The notes below the pieces were generated by a model. That model worked only from the letters and a program-made list of their open reading frames with translations, was not told where the DNA came from and made no database searches. Shown one piece after another: positions 1 to 8,792 of a DNA stretch of 64,000 nucleotides. The stretch spans positions 1 through 64,000 of the forward strand of contig JBDSJD010000027.1 of the NCBI GenBank assembly GCA_039917615.1. Reading direction: 5' to 3'. A program made the position numbers and the translations under genes. The stretch comes from ZC4RG30 sp039917615. GTDB taxonomy: Bacteria; Pseudomonadota; Gammaproteobacteria; Steroidobacterales; Steroidobacteraceae. The first letter of the stretch is position 1, and every line of letters starts with the position of its first letter.

Positions 1-125
1 GTAGCGGCGGTTATCCCGCTTCACTCAAACCGGCCCGGCATCCTCCGGAATGGTGGCCCGGCATAAACCGGAATCCCGGCCCGCCATGGTCCGGAACTGT
101 GGCCCGGCATCAACCGGAATACGCA
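1..125. mobile_element. Terminal repeat end of an IS21-like insertion sequence (partial)
   Basis: Four copies of a 21-base motif lie head to tail at 31-51, 54-74, 77-97 and 100-120, with an exact period of 23. Each reads roughly yGGCCCGgCAT-n3-CCGGAAy. IS21-family elements carry several iterated transposase-binding repeats of about this size at their ends, so I read this as one end of such an element, with its body upstream of the window. Coding similarity to Rhs proteins begins only after about position 127, so the element ends near 125. No transposase gene is visible, so the family assignment is an inference from repeat layout only. Confidence 0.5.
31..120. repeat. Four tandem direct repeats, 23-bp period
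   Basis: Units are at 31-51, 54-74, 77-97 and 100-120, each separated by 2 bases. The third unit is the most diverged. The exact 23-base spacing places the copies slightly more than two helical turns apart, as expected for cooperative protein binding. They are too close together to be a CRISPR array. Confidence 0.85.
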
Positions 126-150
126 CACCACAGACTGGCGACATTCCATC

Positions 151-1233
151 GTGGCCGAAGGCCAGGTGGTCGCCATCGTCAGTCGCAAGTCCACCAGCAC
201 CAATGCGGTCTACTACCCGTTGGAAGATAGCCAGGGCAGCGGGTCGGTGCTGACCAACAGCAGCGGCACGAACCTGGTGCGCCAGAGCTACAACGCGTTC
301 GGCCTGCCCAGAGACGGCGCGGACTGGGATGGGGCGGTGCCCTCAGGCGACCAGAGTACGATCAACGGCATCAGCCGCCGCGGCTACACCGGGCACAGCA
401 TGCTCGGCAGCATGGGGCTCATCCACATGAACGGTCGCGTGCAGGATGCGATTACCGGTAGGTTCCTGAGCCCGGATCCCAACGTCCCGCATCCGGACTA
501 CACGCAGAGCTACAACCGCTACGCCTATGTCCGCAACAATCCGCTGAGTTTCATTGATCCGAGCGGATTTGCTGAGGCGACTTTTATGGGAATGGGCGCG
601 TCACAGGCCGCTTACGCTAGCCAATTACTTGAGTTTTGTTCTCAAGATGAAGTCAACGAAGGTCAGCAGTTCTACTGCACTGACATGGAAGCGGGAATTC
701 TGAGCCAGGTTCTGTCGGGGTATGGAATGATGATGGGCAATATCTCTGCCATTAACGCGCAAATAACACGAATTAATGTTTTGTATCAACAGCAGCAAAT
801 ACAGAACAAATCCTTGGTTTATAAAGGTCCGGATGGCAAGGAATACGCCATTGATCGCGCGAAATACGAGGCCGCAGTAGATTTCATTCGCGATTCGATT
901 CCGAAACAAAATGCTCAAAAAAATAAAGACAAAGAGCACTACGGGCAACTAATAATGGCGGACGGAAGTATCTATTACGGCTTTCACGATGGTGACCCGA
1001 ACACGCTGAGCTACTGGCCCAACGAAGGAATTCGGAAGTCAATGAACGTGCATCTCCATCCTGACACTCCAGGGACAGAACCGAATCGGTTCTCGGACTC
1101 CGACAAGCGAGTAGCAAGAGTGACGGATGTGTTTATCGGAACTATGAATGGAGACATTTATGTTTGGCCGAAAGGGATGCCTACCAATGACAAGGGAATA
1201 GGCATTCAACTGTGTGTGGGATGCGCAAAGTAA
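151..1233 (+). CDS. Rhs-repeat-associated core protein, 5'-truncated, with JAMM/DUF4329-like C-terminal tip
   Basis: This is the last part of an Rhs polymorphic toxin. Numbering from a GTG at 151, residues 1-140 match the conserved Rhs core, including RRGYTGHSMLG, MNGRVQDAITGRFLSPDP and the terminal NNPLSFIDPSGF. The variable tip (141-360) is more A+T-rich. It contains HLHP at 301-304 followed by FSDSD at 314-318. H-x-H-x11-S-x2-D resembles the JAMM metal signature and the DUF4329 domain often found on Rhs tips, which suggests a metal-dependent peptidase-like toxin. Full Rhs proteins exceed 1000 residues. The frame meets a stop at 64-66 inside the repeats, so an insertion has removed the 5' part and the gene is probably not expressed as a full toxin. 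The GTG start is formal only. Confidence 0.75.
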   Translation: MAEGQVVAIVSRKSTSTNAVYYPLEDSQGSGSVLTNSSGTNLVRQSYNAFGLPRDGADWDGAVPSGDQSTINGISRRGYTGHSMLGSMGLIHMNGRVQDAITGRFLSPDPNVPHPDYTQSYNRYAYVRNNPLSFIDPSGFAEATFMGMGASQAAYASQLLEFCSQDEVNEGQQFYCTDMEAGILSQVLSGYGMMMGNISAINAQITRINVLYQQQQIQNKSLVYKGPDGKEYAIDRAKYEAAVDFIRDSIPKQNAQKNKDKEHYGQLIMADGSIYYGFHDGDPNTLSYWPNEGIRKSMNVHLHPDTPGTEPNRFSDSDKRVARVTDVFIGTMNGDIYVWPKGMPTNDKGIGIQLCVGCAK

Positions 1234-1243
1234 CGGAGATGGT

Positions 1244-2143
1244 GTGAAGAAGTCGGCAGTTTTGATAGCGTTTGCATGCCTTTCATATTTGGCCAACGCC
1301 GGAGCACGCGAGGCGAGCGTCCAATCGATAGTGAGGTCGCCTAGGGAAGGCTGCAATGCGGACGAATATAGCGACGCTGATCCGAGCACTTTGATCCAGC
1401 AGTGTCTTTTGGCGCGGCCAATAAGGGACGCAGAAAAGCATCGTGCGTTAAACGGCGTCCGGGAAAACAATCGCTTTCTAGACGCCGTGCTCCGCCAGGA
1501 AGTAAAAGACGCAATCAAACGTGGGGCTAATGCCTATCTGGCGGCGCATCGCGCCGAACAACACTCGTTTGATGCGGATAATTTGTACAGGGCGCTAAGC
1601 GCTGAATTCAGCGCTTCGGTGGACGCCAACGACTCAGAAGATATATTTCTCCTCCTGCTTGTCTTCATTGAGAAGACTTATCACTTCGAAGGTGTCAGAC
1701 GAGGGCCGGTTTCTGGGTTAGAGAAAAGCGGGCGCGGTCAAGGAATTTATACCCTAAAGGCTCTGCAGAGGTTGGTTTTATATGAATATGCGTCACACGT
1801 GACGGGGAGCAAAAGCCTTGGGACGGAAGCAAGAAAGAGTCTTAGAGTTCAGAGTGAAAACGTTTCGCCGCCAAAAACAAATCTTGCGAAAGGATGCGGA
1901 AAACGGATTACCCACACATGGCCAACGGTGAGCGCTCCCGTCGAATCGTACTCTGATACTTCAGAAGAGCCAGATGGGACTCAGAGAGTAGTGCATTGGG
2001 GAATTTGTCCTGATGATCAATCACTCTGGGTGTATCACTATAAATTTGGGTGGAAGAAAGCATCGATCAATGACGTCGCTGCGGTGTGCGGAAAACTCGA
2101 GGACTTTGCGCATATGGCCGTTGCATGCGTGGGCTCTAGATAG
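1244..2143 (+). CDS. Secreted orphan protein downstream of rhs (candidate immunity protein)
   Basis: I do not recognise this family. The GTG at 1244 is chosen because GGAG lies at 1235-1238 and the product then begins with KK followed by a hydrophobic stretch ending in ANAGA, a typical signal peptide, so the mature protein should be periplasmic. The protein is about 299 residues, with four Cys in the C-terminal third. It begins only 10 bases after the rhs stop, in the position normally held by the immunity gene for an Rhs C-terminal toxin. That role is inferred from position alone. The base composition is lower in G+C than the downstream genes, as for the rhs tip, consistent with a shared transferred module. 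Confidence 0.55.
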   Translation: MKKSAVLIAFACLSYLANAGAREASVQSIVRSPREGCNADEYSDADPSTLIQQCLLARPIRDAEKHRALNGVRENNRFLDAVLRQEVKDAIKRGANAYLAAHRAEQHSFDADNLYRALSAEFSASVDANDSEDIFLLLLVFIEKTYHFEGVRRGPVSGLEKSGRGQGIYTLKALQRLVLYEYASHVTGSKSLGTEARKSLRVQSENVSPPKTNLAKGCGKRITHTWPTVSAPVESYSDTSEEPDGTQRVVHWGICPDDQSLWVYHYKFGWKKASINDVAAVCGKLEDFAHMAVACVGSR

Positions 2144-2286
2144 CTCTTGAATCCAAAGGCCGCATGGAGCCTATACTGATTTACGGTGGATCCGGCGCAA
2201 GGATTGAGTAGCTACCGGCATGAACATTGTGGCGGCATGGACGCCAGCACGCGCCCATCGGGAAAACGCTAGGTGAGGGTAATTGA

Positions 2287-2751
2287 ATGGGCTGTTTCAT
2301 GAAGACGAATCTCCGCGCGGCCATTGTTGCAATAGCTAGCTATCCCCTGCTTTCTGTACAGGCCTCGCCGGCGGAAAGAGTTGAAGTTGAATACAAATGT
2401 GGGGTGACTGGGCGCGATGCGCCAATCAATACTGACGGCAATCCACCGCTTGTCAGAGTACTGCGACTGAAGAGGGCGGATGCTTTGCGGTTGCCGAGTG
2501 GCACCGACGCCGCCAAGCACGCGATGTCCTGTTCACGATCTCTGCTGATCCCATCCGTCAACGATGCGAAGGTGCTGGAGTTAGGTCTTGACCTTTTCAT
2601 CGGTGCAAGTGACAACAATTCCGAGAAACCGCGCCTAGCGCTGCTAACGGGAGTCAAACCAAACATAGTATTTCTTATCATCGACGGGGAGCAGTCAAAA
2701 TCCGAATCCGATAGAACTAAAATCGTTCTAAACGAAATAAATGGACGATAA
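2287..2751 (+). CDS. Small secreted hypothetical protein
   Basis: A 154-residue protein of unknown family. GAGGG at 2275-2279 supports the ATG at 2287. The N-terminus MGCFMKTNLRA followed by a hydrophobic run to QASPA looks like a signal peptide, and a second ATG at 2299 would give a more standard one. A single YKCGV and an MSCSR segment give two Cys that could form a disulfide after export. It lies 143 bases after the previous secreted orphan, in the same A+T-richer stretch, and may belong to the same rhs-linked cargo. No function can be assigned. Confidence 0.5.
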   Translation: MGCFMKTNLRAAIVAIASYPLLSVQASPAERVEVEYKCGVTGRDAPINTDGNPPLVRVLRLKRADALRLPSGTDAAKHAMSCSRSLLIPSVNDAKVLELGLDLFIGASDNNSEKPRLALLTGVKPNIVFLIIDGEQSKSESDRTKIVLNEINGR

Positions 2752-2822
2752 CAACACGCGCCCAAGTATTTTCCCCAATTGACATGCCGCAAGGAAATGG
2801 GTTCGGTGGTAAGGACGTCGCA

Positions 2823-3674
2823 TCATTTGAAAATTCCCGCGCCACGCTTGGGGCCGTTTTCCAGGAAATTCTTCAGGATGTTGGGCCATTGTGCGACGTC
2901 ACCCGTGAGTCCGGGCTTCATGCCGAACCCATGACCGCCGTCTTTTAATTCATACATGATCCCAGCTCCACCGGCTTTGCGCCACGATTGGACGTAATCG
3001 CGAGCGCCTTGCAGCCACGTCGCCCGATCATCGACTGCCATGATTGCGACGAGGCGCGAACGGGGATGTGCAGGCGGCTGCACCGCCGGTGTCTTTGCAT
3101 CAGCAGCCATTTCCTCGAGATACGCCGGATACACCAGCACGATGTCGTCGGGTGCCTCGTTTGCCCGCAACTCCTGCACCATGCTCGCGGCGAGATGACC
3201 GCCGGCCGAATACCCCATCACGATCCAGCGACGGCCTTTGACGCCGAAGGCCTTCGGTTTTTTCCTTAACAGGCGCCAAGCCGCCAGTGCATCTTCGAGA
3301 GCGAGAGAGCGAGACTTCACGCCGGCGCCGACATGGTATTCCAGCATTGCGACATCGTAGCCAAGATTGTTCAGACCTGCGGCAGTGCGCGATCCCTCGT
3401 TCAGAACATCGAGGATGCCGTAACCGCCGCCCGGAAAGAGAAGAACCGTTCCCTGCGAACGTGGCTGCGTCGTTCGTGTCACGCCCAACACGACGGCGTC
3501 GAATTTGCGAACCAGCCCTTGCTCGCTGGGCGCGTTGCCGGACGGAACCGGTTTGCCTTCGAGCGAAAACCATTTCGTACCGCTCGCGTCGGATGCGTGG
3601 ACGCCCGGCGTTGCGAGAAGTGAAAGAAAGCCTGCCATGACGCAGAGTCTTGCGATGGTGTTCAACGTGGTCAC
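2823..3674 (-). CDS. Exported alpha/beta-hydrolase (esterase, BD-FAE/axe-like)
   Basis: Serine esterase of the alpha/beta-hydrolase fold, 283 residues, with a cleavable signal peptide ending in TPGVHAS. The oxyanion strand LLFPGGGYG, the nucleophile elbow GYSAGGH, an Asp in MAVDDRATW and the catalytic His in DGGHGFG appear in the expected order. The GTG start at 3674 is preceded by GGGAGGA. It sits downstream of the GH106 rhamnosidase on the same strand, and exported esterases of this type commonly remove acetyl groups from plant glycans. A role in deacetylating rhamnose-containing polysaccharide is therefore plausible, but the substrate is not visible in the sequence. Confidence 0.8.
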   Translation of the reverse strand: MTTLNTIARLCVMAGFLSLLATPGVHASDASGTKWFSLEGKPVPSGNAPSEQGLVRKFDAVVLGVTRTTQPRSQGTVLLFPGGGYGILDVLNEGSRTAAGLNNLGYDVAMLEYHVGAGVKSRSLALEDALAAWRLLRKKPKAFGVKGRRWIVMGYSAGGHLAASMVQELRANEAPDDIVLVYPAYLEEMAADAKTPAVQPPAHPRSRLVAIMAVDDRATWLQGARDYVQSWRKAGGAGIMYELKDGGHGFGMKPGLTGDVAQWPNILKNFLENGPKRGAGIFK

Positions 3675-3770
3675 GGCATGTTCCTCCCCATTAGCGATGC
3701 CAGCGGATTCTCAAGCAGGGCGGTCACCTGCGCAATGGACCGCGGCACGATTTCAGGCCGATTGCTGGCT

Positions 3771-6626
3771 TTAGCTCCTGATTGACAGGGTGACTGGCCC
3801 CAACAGTCCGGATTCGAAAAGCGTGTCTTCCTTGGTGAAGAACTTGTATGTGGTGAACGTCCGCCGGCCGGCCGATGGCCTTGATCGTCCTTCCACAAGC
3901 CATGCTGGAACCTCGGCCAGCGGCTTCCCGACGGTGGTGGGCTTTCCCCACACGCAATCGTCCGGTTCCTGTTCGTCCCCTATCAGCCTGTTGGGCCAGA
4001 GGTTCGTCACCCGCACTTCGATCAGGTTGTTCCCTGGCTTCAGCGCCTTTGAAATATCGGTGCGGAACGGAGGCTTCCACATGGTCGGGAACGTAGTCCC
4101 GTTCACGACGACCGTCGCAATATTCTTGACGCGGCCCAGGTCGATTATGACTCGGGACGCCCTGCGCGCCCGAGAGGAAGGAATTTCTACTTTCTTCGAG
4201 TAAGTCGCTGTGCCGGAAAAATATCTGACCCCGGGCGCGGAGTTCTCGGACCAGGACGCCAATTCCTTGATCGATATCCTGCTCGGCGCCCCCATGCCTT
4301 GCGCGAACTGGATTTCCCAAGCTCCATCGACAGACAACGTCATCGCCTGGCCATCAGCCGCTGCCTGATTTTGAATTGCGCTGGATGGCTTCGCGCGGAA
4401 CACGACGAAAACTGAACCGCTGGGATCCAGCGAGAGTTTGATATTGGTTCGGTTCCCTGAGACCGACCACTCTTGCGGCCGCGCGATCATTCCGGTGTCG
4501 GCATGCCACAGTTCCGGTTTCAGGCCGTTCTGCCGGAAGCTAACCGTCGTCGCGAGCGACTCGTCTTTCTGGTTGGAAAGGAAATAGATTTCCGCCTCCG
4601 GATGAGTGCGGTGCGTCCATAGCAGCGACGCATCGCCTTCAACCTCTACGTCAGGCTTGATTCCCGCTTCCTTTAGCGCATCATCGAGACTCATGCCCCA
4701 CACGATGCGCCCCTTTCCGTAAGCGCGCTGGGCCGCCGCGGCTGTGTCGCCCCACACATCAGCTGCAATTCGGGCGACTTCGCGGTCGCAGGCAGGGTAG
4801 TCGGTGAGACTGGGCGACCGAACCGGCTTTGGACCAATGACGATGGCTCCGTCCGCGACGAGCTGCTGGATCTTGCGCGCGAGTGCAGGGGTCATGACAT
4901 CGCTGCTGGGCAAGACCATGGCGCTGTAGCTACCGCCATTGGAAAGGATGAGTCTGCCATCACGCACCGAAATGCGCGTTAACACGTCCTTCTCGCCGAA
5001 GATGTCGCCTTCATATCCGTTGGGCATTTTTGGCGTGCCGCTGGCGTTGAGCAGATAGCAAAGGTCTGAGGCAAAGACCCCCTGCTGCAGCAGGTACTGG
5101 CACCGGGTGAGATAGGCGATCCATTCCGGCCCGCCATGCTCCCACCAAGTCTGACCGGGCCCGAACTGCGTGCCCCACCACCCCATAGTCATCCCCGGCT
5201 TCATCGTTGGCCAAGGGTTATGAGCCGCTGCGTGGAATGCCATCCGGTTCACGCCAGCGCAGAAGGCGCGGTCGCCCGTAGCCTTCAGTGCATAGGGATC
5301 CTGTCGCCACGCGTATGGCGGCTGACCGGTGAATGATTCGGCATAGACCAGACGCTTTCCTGTCCTATGCGCTGCCGACGATACCGTTTTGAGTGAATCC
5401 CATCCCCAGGTCGACGGCGCCTGCCAGAATTCGCCCATCACTGCGTTGCCTTCCCCGCCTACATCGAGGGAGTCGAACGGCGCTCCACGTCCGGTCGCAT
5501 AAGGCTCTATCATCATTTCCACACCGGGGGTACGGTTGGCAAGTTCTGTTATATATCCGTAATAATTTTCGGTGAAGAGTTCGGCGATGGTCTTGTTCCA
5601 GTCGCTTTTGAACCGGTCGGATTGCTCCTTGCTGCTCACGGTTCGGCCCGCGAGCACCAGCAACCAGGGGAGCACCTCATAGCCGCGACGTGTCGCAAAT
5701 TCCTGGCGCATCAGCGGCGTCCAGTCTTGCGGCCCTGATTCGTAGGAATCGATTTCGAAGCGCACCATCGTGCGCCCGGCTTCGGCGCCGGCGAGCTTGA
5801 TGACCTCGGCCGGATAAGTTTTCCAGTAAGCCTCAACGGCTGGGCGGCTCATCATGTCGCAATGCAGGCCAGCACCTGAGGCAGGCGAGGTGCCGGCATT
5901 GGTGCGGCCGTTGGTGGTGTGGCCGAAGCGCAAGACGCTCCATTTGCCGGGCGGGGCGGCCCAGTTCAAACGCCCGTCGGCTGTCATGAGGCTGGTCAAA
6001 TCCATGATGTCGGCGGCGGCGACAACGTCACCCTCTGGCGCCGCCAGCACGGCCGCGTCACGATAGTAGTCCCACTTGGGATCGACATTCGGTCGAGCAA
6101 GCAGGCCGTCGAACCGCGCTGAGCCTTCGACGACTGTCTGGCTCCACACCAGCTTTTGCATGGACTCGTCGACCTTTACCAATGGTCCTGCGCTCGCGTC
6201 CCAGCCGGGGCTGTTGTGCGTGCCGAAGCTAAGGCCTAATCGCGCGCACTCGTCGACCGCGAATGCCATCAAGCTTCGCCATTTGGGATTAAGGATTTTG
6301 ACAGTCGGGTCATCCAGGAGCGACTGTGAGCCGCCGATCATGAACTGTTGCACCCCGCCGAGGCCGGCGCGCTTGTAGGCTTCCAGATCTGCGGTGATGC
6401 CTTCCCTGGACACGCAGCCGTTCATCCACTGCCAGATGGCCAACGGCCGCGCGTCCCCGCGGGGAGACTGGAAGCCCGCGGCGAGCGGGTCCGAATTTTC
6501 AGATGCGGAAGCAGCCGCCCATACGGGGGAGCGCCCGGAACTCAGGCACATGACCGACGCCGCGGCCGTTGTGCCTAGAAACATGCGACGAGTGGTTGGC
6601 CTCGATCCGAACGGCTTAAATGCCAT
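3771..6626 (-). CDS. Exported GH106-type alpha-L-rhamnosidase
   Basis: A large glycoside hydrolase (951 residues) of the GH106 alpha-L-rhamnosidase type, which releases L-rhamnose from plant or pectic glycans. The N-terminus has a twin-arginine signal (TTRRMFLG, then a hydrophobic run to VWAAA), implying folded export to the periplasm. Family hallmarks include the opening PRGDARPLAIWQWMNG, the LGGVQQFMIGG strand and NSPGWDASAGPLV. The last 150 residues form a galactose-binding-like beta domain (LGRVKNIATVVVNG ... NLIEVRVTNLWPNRLIGD). GGAG about 8 bases upstream supports the start. The adjacent esterase and PQQ dehydrogenase, plus the rhamnonate genes at 28567-33679, fit rhamnose use. Confidence 0.82.
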   Translation of the reverse strand: MAFKPFGSRPTTRRMFLGTTAAASVMCLSSGRSPVWAAASASENSDPLAAGFQSPRGDARPLAIWQWMNGCVSREGITADLEAYKRAGLGGVQQFMIGGSQSLLDDPTVKILNPKWRSLMAFAVDECARLGLSFGTHNSPGWDASAGPLVKVDESMQKLVWSQTVVEGSARFDGLLARPNVDPKWDYYRDAAVLAAPEGDVVAAADIMDLTSLMTADGRLNWAAPPGKWSVLRFGHTTNGRTNAGTSPASGAGLHCDMMSRPAVEAYWKTYPAEVIKLAGAEAGRTMVRFEIDSYESGPQDWTPLMRQEFATRRGYEVLPWLLVLAGRTVSSKEQSDRFKSDWNKTIAELFTENYYGYITELANRTPGVEMMIEPYATGRGAPFDSLDVGGEGNAVMGEFWQAPSTWGWDSLKTVSSAAHRTGKRLVYAESFTGQPPYAWRQDPYALKATGDRAFCAGVNRMAFHAAAHNPWPTMKPGMTMGWWGTQFGPGQTWWEHGGPEWIAYLTRCQYLLQQGVFASDLCYLLNASGTPKMPNGYEGDIFGEKDVLTRISVRDGRLILSNGGSYSAMVLPSSDVMTPALARKIQQLVADGAIVIGPKPVRSPSLTDYPACDREVARIAADVWGDTAAAAQRAYGKGRIVWGMSLDDALKEAGIKPDVEVEGDASLLWTHRTHPEAEIYFLSNQKDESLATTVSFRQNGLKPELWHADTGMIARPQEWSVSGNRTNIKLSLDPSGSVFVVFRAKPSSAIQNQAAADGQAMTLSVDGAWEIQFAQGMGAPSRISIKELASWSENSAPGVRYFSGTATYSKKVEIPSSRARRASRVIIDLGRVKNIATVVVNGTTFPTMWKPPFRTDISKALKPGNNLIEVRVTNLWPNRLIGDEQEPDDCVWGKPTTVGKPLAEVPAWLVEGRSRPSAGRRTFTTYKFFTKEDTLFESGLLGPVTLSIRS

Positions 6627-6666
6627 CTTGTGCGCTCCATTTCATATTCATTTCGACCCGCCCGCC

Positions 6667-8757
6667 TTAGCGTGCTGGCAAGAGCGGCGCTGTCGCGCCA
6701 GGTCCGGCACCTGCTGCAGGAGTTCGCAGGGCGGCCTCGGCAACCGAGATGAGATAGGCGCGCAGGGCAACTGTGTCGCCGTCATTGAGGTACTGCTTGA
6801 ACGACACCATGCCTCTTTCAGACAAGGTGCCTTCCAGCACGATGGCATCCATCAGCGCCTGGCTATGCAATGCCGGCACTCGGCGAAGGTCCGGGAAGGT
6901 TGCGCGCGCAGCGCCATTGCGGCCGTGGCACAACTGGCACTGCGCTTCAAACACCTGCGCTCCGCGAGCGATGGTCGCGGCATCGGCGAACTGCGGTGGG
7001 GGTGCGATCGGTGCCTCGGCGAATTTCGGCAGATTGGGAAGCACGGTCTTGCCGCCGAGCTTGAAGACCAGAAGCCGCGCACCGTTCGGCGCGTAGTAGC
7101 CGCCCGCTACCGGTCCGCCAACGGTGATCGCAACAAATTGGTCGCCGCCCACTTCATAACTGATTGGATTCGCCAGCACCGCGGTCTTGGTGCCGAAGGT
7201 CCACAGCTTCTTGCCATCGCTCGCTCGAAAAGCGCTGAACTCCTGCTTGGGTAGGTTGCCGTGAAACACCAGATTTCCTGCGGTAGCGAGCGCGCCGGCC
7301 GTGACCTGCACGCCGCCGGTGGGATTGAGGAATTCCTCGCTGCGCCACACTTCTTTTTGTGCGATCGGATCCCACGCGGCCAGTCGTCCGGAGAAAGTTG
7401 TCTTTGCATCGGGATTGGCAGCCAGATACTGCTGGCGCAGGTTGGCGGGGCCGATCATCTGCCAGTGCGTGGTTGCGGGAATGTAGACCAGCTTGGTGAT
7501 GGGGCTGTAAGACATGGACTGCCACGCGTGACCGCCAGCCGGACCCGCCACCATGTTGTAGGGCTTGTTGGTCAGGTTTGCCCTTGCCTCCGGCACTTCA
7601 ATGGGACGGCCGGTGACCAGATCCACGCCGGTGGCCCAGTTCACGTCGGTGTACGGCTTGGCTGACAGCAGCTTGCCGTTCGTCGCATCCAGCACATAGA
7701 AGAAGCCATTCTTGGAGGCCTGCATCACGGTGTGGCGCTTCTGTCCGTTGATCTCGACATCCAGCAGCATCAGTTGCTGGTCGGTGTCGTAGTCCCAGGT
7801 CTCCCATGGCGTGGTCTGGTAATGCCATGCGTAGCTGCCGTCCTTGGCATGTACCGCGACAAGGGACGTCGTGAACAGGTTGTCGCCGCGAGCCGGATCG
7901 CGCTTCACAGCATCCCCGGGCGTGGCGTTGCCGGTGCCGAAGATGACAAGGTCGGTGGCGGGGTCATAGGTGATCGCGTCCCACACCGTGCCGCCGCCAC
8001 CTTCTTTCCACCATCCGGGTGTCTTCCAGGTATTCGCCGCCATCTTCATGGCATCGTTTTCGAAGCCTTTGGCGGGATCGCCAGGGATGGTCCAGAAGCG
8101 CCACAGGAACTTGCCGGTGTCGGCGTCGTAGGCATCGAGATAACCGCGTACGTCGTATTCGGCGCCAGCCGAACCGATGAACACCTTGCCATTGGCGACG
8201 CGCGGAGCGCTGGTGATCGAATAGCGCCGTTCGTTGGGAGTGGCCTTGACCGACTTGACCTCCTTGCCGGTCTTCGCGTCGAGCCAGATCAGCCGGCCGT
8301 CGAGCGTGCCGAAGATTATCTTGCCCTTCCACGCGGCCGCGCCGCGGTTATCGACGCCGCAGCAGATGTTGCCGTTCCAGGACTTCGGCACCTTGGGGTC
8401 GTGCAGCCATAGCTGTTTGCCGGTCTTCGCATCCACGGCCATCACCATGCTCCACGGCAGGGTGACGTAGAGGACGCCATCGATCATCAATGGCGTGGTC
8501 TCGATGTTCTGGTTGGTGGGCAGGTCGACGAAGTACGCGAGGCCAAGGTTGCCGACGTTGCTGTCGGTGATCTTCTTCAGCGGACTGAAGTATTGCTCAT
8601 CGTAGGTGCGGCTGTGGCTCATCCACTGGCCGGCTTCCTTGTCGGCGTTGAGCAGACGTTTCATGTCTACCCTTGCGTTGGACTGAGCATGTACCTGGGC
8701 GCCCAGCAGGACAGCGGTGCCTGCCATGATTGCTTGGATCAATCGCGGTGATGCCAT
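6667..8757 (-). CDS. PQQ-dependent dehydrogenase with C-terminal cytochrome c (quinohemoprotein type)
   Basis: A periplasmic quinohemoprotein dehydrogenase of 696 residues, the usual size for type II alcohol dehydrogenases. A signal peptide (ending GAQVHAQS) is followed by an eight-bladed propeller with repeated tryptophan-docking motifs such as AYDADTGKFLWRF and WLDAKTGK. The adjacent Cys pair that contacts PQQ is in NICCGVDNRG, and WDYDTDQ probably carries the catalytic Asp. The C-terminus holds a heme c site CQLCH. Electrons would go from the substrate to PQQ, heme and the respiratory chain. The substrate is unknown. Its position next to an exported rhamnosidase makes a released sugar or its lactone a reasonable guess, but broad-range alcohols are equally possible. 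Confidence 0.85.
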   Translation of the reverse strand: MASPRLIQAIMAGTAVLLGAQVHAQSNARVDMKRLLNADKEAGQWMSHSRTYDEQYFSPLKKITDSNVGNLGLAYFVDLPTNQNIETTPLMIDGVLYVTLPWSMVMAVDAKTGKQLWLHDPKVPKSWNGNICCGVDNRGAAAWKGKIIFGTLDGRLIWLDAKTGKEVKSVKATPNERRYSITSAPRVANGKVFIGSAGAEYDVRGYLDAYDADTGKFLWRFWTIPGDPAKGFENDAMKMAANTWKTPGWWKEGGGGTVWDAITYDPATDLVIFGTGNATPGDAVKRDPARGDNLFTTSLVAVHAKDGSYAWHYQTTPWETWDYDTDQQLMLLDVEINGQKRHTVMQASKNGFFYVLDATNGKLLSAKPYTDVNWATGVDLVTGRPIEVPEARANLTNKPYNMVAGPAGGHAWQSMSYSPITKLVYIPATTHWQMIGPANLRQQYLAANPDAKTTFSGRLAAWDPIAQKEVWRSEEFLNPTGGVQVTAGALATAGNLVFHGNLPKQEFSAFRASDGKKLWTFGTKTAVLANPISYEVGGDQFVAITVGGPVAGGYYAPNGARLLVFKLGGKTVLPNLPKFAEAPIAPPPQFADAATIARGAQVFEAQCQLCHGRNGAARATFPDLRRVPALHSQALMDAIVLEGTLSERGMVSFKQYLNDGDTVALRAYLISVAEAALRTPAAGAGPGATAPLLPAR

Positions 8758-8792
8758 GACGATTCCCCCGTCCGAGTGGTTGTGGGTGAAGA

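Noticed and set aside
31..120. CRISPR array
   Set aside because: The repeat units are separated by only 2 bases, so there are no spacers.
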